Assembly: GCF_003664005.1 (NCBI RefSeq) | Contig: NZ_RCCJ01000001.1 | Location: 1,054,001-1,118,000, forward strand | Source: Hydrogenivirga caldilitoris | Lineage (GTDB): Bacteria; Aquificota; Aquificia; Aquificales; Aquificaceae | Direction: 5' to 3' | Length of the DNA stretch: 64,000 bases | Shown: positions 8,056-16,911 of the stretch, piece by piece | Layout: every line of letters starts with the position of its first letter | How positions within the stretch are numbered: the first letter of the stretch is position 1 | Notes under the pieces: model-generated | The model's input: the letters and a program-made list of their open reading frames with translations, nothing else | Told to the model about the DNA's origin: nothing | Databases searched by the model: none | Made by a program: the position numbers and the translations under genes

Positions 8056-11000
8056 CTCTCAGGAGTTCCTCCACCTTTTCCTCCGGCATGGGTCTGGCAA
8101 GGTAAAAGCCCTGTGCGTAGGTGCATCCCATTTCCTTTAGTATCCTGAGCTGTTCTTCGGTCTCAACCCCCTCGGCTAAACTCTCCATCCCTATCCTGCC
8201 TGCGAACTCAACTATAACCTCCACAAGCGCCCTGTCCCTCTCACTCTCCATCATCCCCCGTATAAAGCCCATGTCTATCTTGACTATGTCCACGGGTAGT
8301 TCCTTCAGATAGGCGAGGGATGAGTATCCCGTCCCGAAGTCATCAACGGCGACCTTTGCGAACTCTCTTATCCTGCTTAGAATCCTCTTCGTCCTTTCAA
8401 CATCTTCAACGAGAAGCCTCTCCGTTATCTCCACAACGAGCTTGCCGGGGAAGTCTTCAGCAAGACCGAAAAGCTTATCCATGAACTCATCGTTCCTGAA
8501 ACTCCTCGCCGACACGTTCAGGGAGATGGGAACTCTGAACTTCTCAAGGAGTCTCCGAAGCTCTTCCAGGGAGGAGTTCTCAAAATCTCTCAGGAACCTG
8601 CTGTTTTCAAGGTAGTCTATGAACTCGGAGGGATAGTGAAGGGTTCCGTCCCTCTCCCTTATCCTTAGGAGGGCTTCCAGACCCGCCACCCCCATGTCCT
8701 TGAGCCTGAAGTAGGGCTGAAACTCAAAGACAAAGAGTCTTTCCCTTACGGCTTTTTCTAAAAGGCTCTCCGCCCTCACGAAACCTTCAGCTTTCCTCTC
8801 CATCTCCTCATCGTAAAACCTCACCTCGTTCTCTCCTTCCGATTTAGCCGCATGAAGAGCCACAGAAGCCTTCTCGTAAAGTTCGTGGAAGGTTCTACCG
8901 TCCGAGGGGAAGATGCTGACCCCCGCGTTCATGCCGAGGGTTAACCTCATGTTTTCAATTTCAACGGGCTGAGCGAGAACCTCCTTTAACTTCTCCGCAA
9001 CTATGAGAGCGTCTTCCCTCTTTCTCATAGGGTATATAAAGAGGGCGAACTCATCCCCTCCTACCTTCGCGACAAGGTCGTAGTCCCTGAAGGTGTTTCT
9101 TAACCTGTTTGCCACTTCCTTCAGAACGGCGTCCCCTACCCTGAAGCCGTAGTTCTTGTTTATGAAAGCCATGTTGTAAAGGTCAAGGACTATGAGGGCT
9201 CCCGCTTTCTCTCCCTTCTTAAGGGTTTCGGAAACCTTCAGGGCGAGGTTGCTCAGGTTGAGCAGTCCCGTGAGGGCATCGTAAAACTTGAGCTTCTCAA
9301 TCTCTTCCGACATCTCCAGCTCGCGGGTTATGTCCCTTCCGACGGAAACGAACCTTTTCTCACCTCCCGGCAGTTCCACGGGGGCGATGGTCTGTTCAAT
9401 ATGGAACAGCTCCCCGTCCTTCTTCCTGTTTACGAAGACCGCATGAAAGCTCTTTCCCGAGAGTATGGTCTCCCAGAGCTTCTTGTAGAAAGCCTCATCG
9501 TGTAAGCCCGACTTGAAAACCCTCGGATTTTTACCTATCAGCTCCTCCCTCTCGTACCCGCTTATCCTGCATACGGCGTCGTTCACATAGAGAATATTTC
9601 CGTTCCTGTCGGTAACGAGAACCCAGTCGTTGGTCAGCTCAAGAGCTTTAGAAATTATAAGAGCATTCCTGAACTCCCTCATCCTGCTGAGACCGAACTC
9701 AATATCTCCTTTCAGCTCCTCCAGAACTTCCCTGTTCTCCTCCTCAAAGAAGTAAGGTTCGGAAGCGTAGAGGTTCAGAACGTAAACCGTCTCACCCTCA
9801 ACCTGAATGGGTACGGCACAGGAGGAGAGGTAGCCGCGCTTTAGCATCTCCTCCCTCCAGGGTCCCATCGCCGGGTTGCTCTTCGTGTCGGGGTTTATAA
9901 CTATCCTCCCTTCCCTGAGGGCTGTTCCCGTGGGTCCTCTTCCCTCCGGCACTTCCGGGTTTACGGATATTCTGACCTTCTCAAGGTATCCCTCTTCGTG
10001 CCCGCACCTGACCACAGGTCTCACCCACCCATTTTCATCGGGCTTCCCCACCCAGACGAACCTCAGCCCCATCTTCTCGGTCAGGGCTCTGCATATCCTC
10101 TCAAAAAGCTCCTCCTCTAAAAGGGATTGGGTTATGGCTTGATTTACCTCTCTGATGAGCTTATAAAGTCCTTCAAGTCTCTTCCTCTTGGTTATGTCTA
10201 TAACCACCACAAAGCCCGCATACTTCCCCTCGTAGAGTATGGTGCTGGAGAAGACGGAGGTCCAGACCTCTGAGCCGTCCTTCTTCCTGAACTTCAGTTC
10301 CCTATGAGTAAAGGTAAACTTCTCACCCGAAAGCCTCTTCCTTATGACCTCCCGTATTCTCTCCCTCTCCTCCTCCGCGACAACTATCTCCGCCGGCTTT
10401 CCTAAGAGCTCCTCTCTCTCATAGCCCAGAAGCTCACAGAGGTAGTTGTTCACATAAACAATCCCTTCCTGATATATGAGGATTCCCACCGCCGGGGCGT
10501 TCAGGACAGCCATCGCTATATCGTACTCCTCCCATCTTTTGAGAAGCTTCTCAAAGCGTTTCTCAAGCTCAAAAACCTTTTTAATATCCTCCTCGCCGGC
10601 GGGAACCACCTTCGGTAGTCTCAGAAGCTTATCCCTGATATCCACGACCCTTTCCCCTTTAACCATAAAGAGGTGGGAGGTTCCTAAGTTAATCCTTTCA
10701 ATAACCTTCAGCTCTCTTCCTTTCCAGCTCTCAAGGTTCTCCTCATAGACTATCCCGTAATCGGCAACTCCGCTATCTACGAGCTGAAGGGTCTCCTCAT
10801 GGCTCTCCGTATAGAGAACTCTGATTTTACCGAGGTCTATCCTTTCAAAGGCAAGGAGTCCGTACTTTACCGCTTTAAGGTCGGCGAGGGCTACCGTGTA
10901 CTCCTCCTTTGGAGGTTCTTTTCCCACGAGGAGGAGCGAATCCTCCTGTTCCCTTATCTTCGCAGCGGGCATGTAGCCCTTCTTATACAGCTCTGCGGCA

Positions 11001-11182
11001 ATACTCGGGCTTGCGTAGTATATGTCAAAGCTTTCCTCAAGCCTCTCCCTCTCCTCCCGGAAGGAGCTAAAGGTTATAAGCTTGACCTCTGATTCTGCTA
11101 ACTTGCCGAGCTCACGGGTAAACTTTATCCACTTTGCAACACCCTTGTATGTATCGTGGGGGCAGACGGCGAATTCAAGCAT
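8045..11182 (-). CDS. Soluble sensor GGDEF-EAL protein (c-di-GMP turnover) with binding-protein-like, PAS and GAF domains
   Basis: About 1045 residues without signal peptide or membrane helix. Order: a periplasmic-binding-protein-like module (PhnD-like, about 1-205), PAS (225-335), GAF (345-505, with GPTGTALREGR), PAS (515-635), GGDEF (640-800), EAL (810-1045). The cyclase site is KVGGDEFALF, and RDYD lies five residues before it, a canonical inhibitory I-site; the segment usually read DxLTGLxNR is DALTGLLNLSN here, so substrate binding may be weakened. The EAL domain keeps EALLR, LNVSARS, VEITER, DDFGTGYSSLAYL, AEGVETEEQL and AQGFYLARPM, so phosphodiesterase activity is expected. ATG 11182 overlaps the upstream stop by one base (a GTG at 11185 is also possible). 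Its place between pseudopilin genes suggests control of that machine. Confidence 0.92.
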   Translation of the reverse strand: MLEFAVCPHDTYKGVAKWIKFTRELGKLAESEVKLITFSSFREERERLEESFDIYYASPSIAAELYKKGYMPAAKIREQEDSLLLVGKEPPKEEYTVALADLKAVKYGLLAFERIDLGKIRVLYTESHEETLQLVDSGVADYGIVYEENLESWKGRELKVIERINLGTSHLFMVKGERVVDIRDKLLRLPKVVPAGEEDIKKVFELEKRFEKLLKRWEEYDIAMAVLNAPAVGILIYQEGIVYVNNYLCELLGYEREELLGKPAEIVVAEEERERIREVIRKRLSGEKFTFTHRELKFRKKDGSEVWTSVFSSTILYEGKYAGFVVVIDITKRKRLEGLYKLIREVNQAITQSLLEEELFERICRALTEKMGLRFVWVGKPDENGWVRPVVRCGHEEGYLEKVRISVNPEVPEGRGPTGTALREGRIVINPDTKSNPAMGPWREEMLKRGYLSSCAVPIQVEGETVYVLNLYASEPYFFEEENREVLEELKGDIEFGLSRMREFRNALIISKALELTNDWVLVTDRNGNILYVNDAVCRISGYEREELIGKNPRVFKSGLHDEAFYKKLWETILSGKSFHAVFVNRKKDGELFHIEQTIAPVELPGGEKRFVSVGRDITRELEMSEEIEKLKFYDALTGLLNLSNLALKVSETLKKGEKAGALIVLDLYNMAFINKNYGFRVGDAVLKEVANRLRNTFRDYDLVAKVGGDEFALFIYPMRKREDALIVAEKLKEVLAQPVEIENMRLTLGMNAGVSIFPSDGRTFHELYEKASVALHAAKSEGENEVRFYDEEMERKAEGFVRAESLLEKAVRERLFVFEFQPYFRLKDMGVAGLEALLRIRERDGTLHYPSEFIDYLENSRFLRDFENSSLEELRRLLEKFRVPISLNVSARSFRNDEFMDKLFGLAEDFPGKLVVEITERLLVEDVERTKRILSRIREFAKVAVDDFGTGYSSLAYLKELPVDIVKIDMGFIRGMMESERDRALVEVIVEFAGRIGMESLAEGVETEEQLRILKEMGCTYAQGFYLARPMPEEKVEELLRDEG

Positions 11183-11466
11183 CACCTAACTTTATATCGG
11201 ACGAAGAACACGTCCCTGTAAGTGTAGGTCGTCTCTATTATCCGGGGGAAGTCGGGGAGTTTCTCCTCCCTTACCTCCAGACCCTGGTAGTCGTTCCTCT
11301 TTATCTTCCCGTCAAGGTAAAGGAAGTCCCTGAAGGTCTCCTCCGCTTCGGCGAGTCTGCTCCTTGCTACCGAAACGAGCTCTATCAGTGTAGTGAAACC
11401 CACGGCTATTATCGTGAGGGCAATTACAACCTCAAGGAGGGTAAACCCCTTAGAGGTTCCAGACAT
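11182..11466 (-). CDS. Small pseudopilin (GspI-like)
   Basis: The 94-residue product starts with a short leader (MSGTSKG) and the processing/methylation site FTLLEVVIAL, with Glu5 of the mature protein, then a short soluble part. Size and sequence fit minor pseudopilins of the GspI type, which sit at the tip of the type II secretion pseudopilus. Its start lies 17 bases inside the end of gspG and its TGA touches the next ATG, so translation is coupled in both directions. The assignment to GspI rather than GspH rests only on size and position. Confidence 0.8.
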   Translation of the reverse strand: MSGTSKGFTLLEVVIALTIIAVGFTTLIELVSVARSRLAEAEETFRDFLYLDGKIKRNDYQGLEVREEKLPDFPRIIETTYTYRDVFFVRYKVR

Positions 11467-12016
11467 CTATGTCGTCCTCCGTTCCCTCCTCTCCGTCCGG
11501 ACCCTTAGACCTGAGCTCGTAGGGGTGGTTCACTCCGGGGGATATGTAGATGAAGTCCCTGTCCCAGCCGTCCTTAGGAACCTTATCTAAGTACTTCCTC
11601 CACCTCGGAGGTTCGGGAGGAGTGGTGGGCTTTTCAACGAGGGCTTTGAGTCCCTGCTCGGTGGTTGGATACATGCCGTTGTCTAACTTGTACTGTTCTA
11701 AGGCGTCCTTGATAGCTTTGAGCTGTATCTTCGTTGTCTCTATCTTCGCCTCGTCCACTCTTCCCGTTATCCTCGGAACTATTATGGCGGCGATGAGACC
11801 TAAGATTATGAGGACTACGAGAACCTCTATGAGGGTAAAGCCCTTTTGCTTGTATTTATCTTCAAGGCTCTTCTCTATCCTTTTAGCAAACTTGTTGTAA
11901 ACCGCCTGGGACACCAAGACCACTATAACCAGAAAAGGAATACCTATAAGTGCTGCAAGTATCAGAACCTTTAACAACCACAGTATCCATGCCCACAGGG
12001 TTATGTCCTGTTCCAT
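11450..12016 (-). CDS. gspG: Major pseudopilin GspG with an unusual membrane-anchored N-terminal extension
   Basis: Residues 59-188 are a standard GspG: the cleavage site KG/FTLIEVLVVL (Gly59, Glu64), then DNGMYPTTEQGLKAL, and the calcium-binding end GPDGEEGTEDDIDVWNL. What is odd is the first 58 residues: a tryptophan-rich hydrophobic segment (about 6-38) and a basic linker precede the cleavage site, whereas GspG leaders are normally under 15 residues. The start is well supported by AAAGGAGG 5 bases before the ATG at 12016; an internal GTG further in lacks comparable support. The gene lies 11 bases after leuS beta and heads the pseudopilin genes. Confidence 0.92.
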   Translation of the reverse strand: MEQDITLWAWILWLLKVLILAALIGIPFLVIVVLVSQAVYNKFAKRIEKSLEDKYKQKGFTLIEVLVVLIILGLIAAIIVPRITGRVDEAKIETTKIQLKAIKDALEQYKLDNGMYPTTEQGLKALVEKPTTPPEPPRWRKYLDKVPKDGWDRDFIYISPGVNHPYELRSKGPDGEEGTEDDIDVWNL

Positions 12017-12027
12017 AACCGCCTCCT

Positions 12028-13633
<1,606 letters not shown>

Positions 13634-13675
13634 AAGCAACAGACAATTGGATTATCAACACCTTTACAGGTATCT

Positions 13676-13689
13676 ATGATAGTAATCAT
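13676..13689. promoter_or_regulatory. Candidate FNR/DNR-family operator (ATGAT-N4-ATCAT)
   Basis: A perfect inverted repeat with 5-base arms and a 4-base spacer matches the geometry of FNR/DNR sites (TTGAT-N4-ATCAA) with one changed base per arm. Its centre is at 13682.5. A TATATA/TATAAA box at 13713-13720 would place the transcript start near 13724-13727, so the site would sit near -41 to -45, as in activated class II FNR promoters. The genes downstream look like a nitrosative-stress set. No experimental or comparative support is available here. Confidence 0.45.
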
Positions 13690-13730
13690 TTACATATCTA
13701 CGGAGGGGTTTTTATATAAAATTATCTGAG

Positions 13731-14129
13731 ATGAACCCGCTGACGAAATTGAACTTGCTCCTGAGTTTTCTGTACCTGCTTATAGGAAGCTCTCTGGGTC
13801 TTATGCTCGGCTTTGAACCCGCACGAAACTTTCTATACTCGTTGAAAGGCATTCCATCTTACGCCCACGCTCATATACAGCTTGTTGGGTTCGTTACCCA
13901 GATGATAGTTGGAGTTACATACCATATAATCCCGATGTTAACCAGGGGAAAAGTTTACAGCTTCAGGCTGGGTTACTTACATACAGCTCTGCTGAATGTC
14001 GGTCTTGCGCTCCAAATTTACGGGTTTCTGTCCGGTAATCCCTACTTCAAAGCCCTGGGTTCCCTGATTTTGTTCTTGGCAATTTTAATGTATATCTTCA
14101 ACATCTTAAAAAGCGGAGTCTGGAGGTGA
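13731..14129 (+). CDS. Small four-helix membrane protein, haem-copper-oxidase/NnrS-like
   Basis: The 132-residue product has four membrane helices. The second carries HAHIQLVGFVTQMIVGVTYH, a His pattern like that of haem-binding helices in NorB, cbb3 oxidase subunit I and NnrS-type proteins, so haem binding is plausible. I cannot name it. It starts a tight cluster with a cupin (3-base gap) and a ScdA N-terminal-domain protein, which suggests a role in nitric oxide response. There is no Shine-Dalgarno before the ATG; the promoter region with an FNR-like site lies immediately upstream. Confidence 0.65.
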   Translation: MNPLTKLNLLLSFLYLLIGSSLGLMLGFEPARNFLYSLKGIPSYAHAHIQLVGFVTQMIVGVTYHIIPMLTRGKVYSFRLGYLHTALLNVGLALQIYGFLSGNPYFKALGSLILFLAILMYIFNILKSGVWR

Positions 14130-14132
14130 ATC

Positions 14133-14435
14133 ATGAAACATAGCCTTTCAAGCTTTTTTCCCACATCCTCTCAGTTAAAGAAGGCTCTCCTGGTAGATTC
14201 CAAGGAGGCAAGGGTTATAGTGTTCTCTATGCCTGCAGGCAGTGAGATACCGGCTCACACAAGTCCTGCCAGAGTGCTTCTATACTGTGCCAAGGGAAGC
14301 GGTAAGTTTCTCAAAGGTGAGGAATGGATAGAGGTAGAGGAGGGAGACCTCGTCCCCTGTGAACCGCTGGAGCCTCACGGAATGAAAGCCGACAAGGACA
14401 TGGTGGTCATGGCGGTGATAGCACCTGCACCTTGA
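14133..14435 (+). CDS. Single-domain cupin protein
   Basis: The 100-residue product is a small cupin barrel: PAHTSPARVLLYCAKGSGKF gives the first cupin motif with one His, and GDLVPCEPLEPHGMKA the second, again with a His. Metal binding is therefore possible but the full His-His-Glu-His set is not present. Function is unknown. It lies between the haem-type membrane protein and the ScdA-domain protein, 3 and 13 bases away. Confidence 0.75.
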   Translation: MKHSLSSFFPTSSQLKKALLVDSKEARVIVFSMPAGSEIPAHTSPARVLLYCAKGSGKFLKGEEWIEVEEGDLVPCEPLEPHGMKADKDMVVMAVIAPAP

Positions 14436-14448
14436 AAGGAGGTGGAAT

Positions 14449-14646
14449 ATGATAGACAGGAACATGACCGTTAACGAGCTTTTAAGGAAGTTTCCCCAGG
14501 TGCAGTCTGTGCTTGACAGGTACTACATAGATTACTGCTGTGGAGGACACAGAACTCTGGAGGAAGCTGCCAAGGAACACAACTTCAATCTTGATGAGTT
14601 CATTAAAGAGGTTGAAGGCAAGATAGAGGAAAGCGGCAGTTCATAA
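14449..14646 (+). CDS. ScdA/RIC N-terminal domain protein (DUF542)
   Basis: The 65-residue product matches the N-terminal domain of ScdA/YtfE (repair of iron centres), with YYIDYCCGGHRTLEEA as the signature Cys-Cys region. In ScdA this domain precedes a di-iron hemerythrin-like domain that helps repair Fe-S clusters damaged by nitric oxide or oxidant; here the domain stands alone. AAAGGAGG stands just upstream of the ATG at 14449. The end overlaps the convergent pilD stop by 6 bases. A part in nitrosative stress is inferred from the domain and its neighbours. Confidence 0.85.
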   Translation: MIDRNMTVNELLRKFPQVQSVLDRYYIDYCCGGHRTLEEAAKEHNFNLDEFIKEVEGKIEESGSS

Positions 14647-15393
14647 GGGTAATAGGAAGCTCATAATCTCGCTTTTAAAAAGGACTCCTACGAAACACCC
14701 TAAGGAGAGAAAGGGTCCAAAGGGTATAACAAACTGAACGTTTTTGTTCCTCACTATGGAAGGCAGTGCAAATAGAAGACCAAATAAACTCCCAAGGAAC
14801 AGAGCTGAGAACACTCCGTAAACCCCAGTTACAGAGCCTATCAAGGTGAGAAGCTTCACATCCCCGAAACCAAGCCCCTCCATCTTCCTTACTTTTACGT
14901 AGTAAAGGTATACAAATGCGGGTATAAGGAAACCAACTATCGCACCCAAAAAGCTCTGGGATACGGTTATGTCGGAACGAAAGAAGGAGCTGCCAAGACC
15001 AAGGACTATACCCGGCAGAGTGATAAGGTCTGGAATTATGAAAAATTTTAAGTCAATAAGGGAAGCCACCATGAGAGCTGAGAAGAAGGCAAAATATACC
15101 AGGGCATCAAGGCTCAAGCCCCACTTGAAGTAAGAATAAAGAGCGAGGAGTCCTGAGGAGAGCTCAACGAGAGGGTACTGGAGGGATATCCTTGCACCAC
15201 AGCTTCTGCATTTTCCCCTCAAAAGCAGAAAGGAGATGAGGGGTATGTTGTCGTACCACCTTATCCTCTCCTTACACTCAGGGCAATGAGAAGAGGGAAA
15301 GACAACGGAGACATTTCTGGGAAGCCTGTAAATAAGCACGTTGTAAAAGCTCCCCAGGGTTATACCGAAAAGGAATACAACCAGATAGTCCAT
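14641..15393 (-). CDS. pilD: Prepilin peptidase / N-methyltransferase
   Basis: This membrane aspartyl protease cuts and methylates type IV pilin-like proteins at the inner face of the membrane. The 250-residue product has the four-cysteine zinc motif CPEC...CRSC of complete PilD, the first active Asp in DLKFFIIPD, the second in GFGDVKL, and about eight membrane segments, GSFYNVLIYRLP being the opening signature. Its substrates should include the pseudopilins at 7561-12016. Its ATG overlaps the secF stop by one base. Confidence 0.95.
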   Translation of the reverse strand: MDYLVVFLFGITLGSFYNVLIYRLPRNVSVVFPSSHCPECKERIRWYDNIPLISFLLLRGKCRSCGARISLQYPLVELSSGLLALYSYFKWGLSLDALVYFAFFSALMVASLIDLKFFIIPDLITLPGIVLGLGSSFFRSDITVSQSFLGAIVGFLIPAFVYLYYVKVRKMEGLGFGDVKLLTLIGSVTGVYGVFSALFLGSLFGLLFALPSIVRNKNVQFVIPFGPFLSLGCFVGVLFKSEIMSFLLPL

Positions 15394-16274
15394 CAGGCTG
15401 TCTCTTCCTGAGATTCCTCTCTCCTGAGCCTTATAAATCTACCCATATCAAGAACAAAGGAGCTTGCCACAAACACCGATGAGAAAGTTCCAACCACGAC
15501 ACCTACAACAAAGGCAAACATTATGTTGGAAAGAGCGTATCCTCCGAGTATGAATAGGGTAAAGGCTGTGACGAAGGTTGTAAGCGAGGTCATTATCGTC
15601 CTGGAAAGGGTCTGGTTAATGGATATATCCATGACCTCCTCAAGGGGCAGGGTCTTCCTGAGACGAAGGTTTTCCCTTATCCTGTCAAATATCACAACTG
15701 TATCGGCAACGGAGTACCCCGCTACTATGAGCAAAGCCGAAACCACCTCAAGGTTAACCTCTCTGTACGTCAGGGAGTAAGCTCCCAGGACTATAAGAAC
15801 GTCATGGACCAGAGCGAGGAGTGCACCGACCCCCCACACAGGTTGAAAACGGAAGGCAAGGTAAAGCAATATACCGCCCAGGGCGGTGAGTATGGCAAGG
15901 ACGGCTTTTTCACGGAGTTCCTCGCTTATTACACCTCCTATCCTTTCCTCCCTCACCAGTTCGTATTTCCCAAACTTCTTTACCGCATCCTTTACAGCCT
16001 GGTAACTCTCTCCCTCCCTGACCTTTACTATGTAAGTTCCCTCCTTTGTCTCCTGAACAAGGAAGGACTCAATCCCGGCTTCCTTTATAGCCCTTCTGAG
16101 ATCACCCGTCCCAGGCTTTTTCTCAAACCTCAGCTCAATAACCCTTCCACCGGTGAAATCAAGTCCAAGGTTTAACCCTTTGTAATAAAGAAGGAAAAGA
16201 CTCCCAAGAACCAACAGGAGTGAAACAAAGTAAGATATGAAACGGTAGCGGAGAAACCTGAACCTGTACTCCAT
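15393..16274 (-). CDS. secF: Protein translocase subunit SecF
   Basis: SecF, with SecD, uses the proton gradient to pull exported proteins through SecYEG. The 293-residue product has six membrane helices, the first followed by [16 protein letters not shown], a periplasmic P1-like domain, then [17 protein letters not shown] and the ending typical of SecF. secD is not adjacent: hpf lies upstream, so secD must be elsewhere or further away. It sits in a long minus-strand run from tonB to pilD. Confidence 0.95.
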   Translation of the reverse strand: MEYRFRFLRYRFISYFVSLLLVLGSLFLLYYKGLNLGLDFTGGRVIELRFEKKPGTGDLRRAIKEAGIESFLVQETKEGTYIVKVREGESYQAVKDAVKKFGKYELVREERIGGVISEELREKAVLAILTALGGILLYLAFRFQPVWGVGALLALVHDVLIVLGAYSLTYREVNLEVVSALLIVAGYSVADTVVIFDRIRENLRLRKTLPLEEVMDISINQTLSRTIMTSLTTFVTAFTLFILGGYALSNIMFAFVVGVVVGTFSSVFVASSFVLDMGRFIRLRREESQEETA

Positions 16275-16282
16275 ACCCTTTC

Positions 16283-16885
16283 CTATGAGAACTTACACTT
16301 AGTGTTTATAAGCCCGAAGTTGCCTCCTTTCTTCCTGTAGACGATCCTGAGGTTCCCGGTTTCTATATCAAGGAACGGGAGGAAAAAGGCATGGCTCTGC
16401 TCAAGTTCAAACAGCGCGTCTTCAACACTCATGGGTTTATCAAGTACAAGCTCTTCCTCCACTATAAGAGGCTTCTCCCTTTCCTCAGGTGCTATTGGCT
16501 CGGGAGCATGCATCTGCTCCTTTATCTTCGCAGACACTCGCCTCTGTTCAAGCCTTCTCTGCTTGAGTTTTATAAGCTGCCTTTCTATCTCGTCAAGAAC
16601 CTGATCAAGGGCTGTAAATACGTCTATATCCTCCTCCCAGGCATGAATTGAGCCATGGGGGATATTCTTCAGGTACATATGCATATCAACCCTGTAAACA
16701 ATGGGTTTGCTGTCCCCTGCAAAATCCTTATGTCTTGAACGTACAGCAGAAATGGAGACTATTATCTCTACCTGGTCTTCTCCCGCTTCCTTCAGGTACC
16801 TGTCAAAACGCTTAAGCTTGCCCTCAATAAAACTTTTCATCGCGTCCGTTATCTGGACGTCAACGCCTCTGAACTCAATGTTCAT
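16283..16885 (-). CDS. hpf: Ribosome hibernation promoting factor, long form
   Basis: The 200-residue product has the N-terminal S30AE domain (about 1-110), which occupies the mRNA/tRNA channel of the 30S subunit, then a linker and the C-terminal domain found only in long HPF ([19 protein letters not shown] through [10 protein letters not shown]), which dimerises ribosomes into 100S particles. GGAGG stands upstream of the ATG at 16885. It follows the molybdopterin-oxidoreductase-like gene by 26 bases. Confidence 0.94.
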   Translation of the reverse strand: MNIEFRGVDVQITDAMKSFIEGKLKRFDRYLKEAGEDQVEIIVSISAVRSRHKDFAGDSKPIVYRVDMHMYLKNIPHGSIHAWEEDIDVFTALDQVLDEIERQLIKLKQRRLEQRRVSAKIKEQMHAPEPIAPEEREKPLIVEEELVLDKPMSVEDALFELEQSHAFFLPFLDIETGNLRIVYRKKGGNFGLINTKCKFS

Positions 16886-16911
16886 ACCTTTACCTCCGTG
16901 TTTTTATTATT

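Noticed and set aside
13653-13664. TTGGATTATCAA as an FNR site
   Set aside because: TTG and CAA are 6 bases apart instead of 8, and the inner bases are not symmetric. The palindrome at 13676-13689 fits better.
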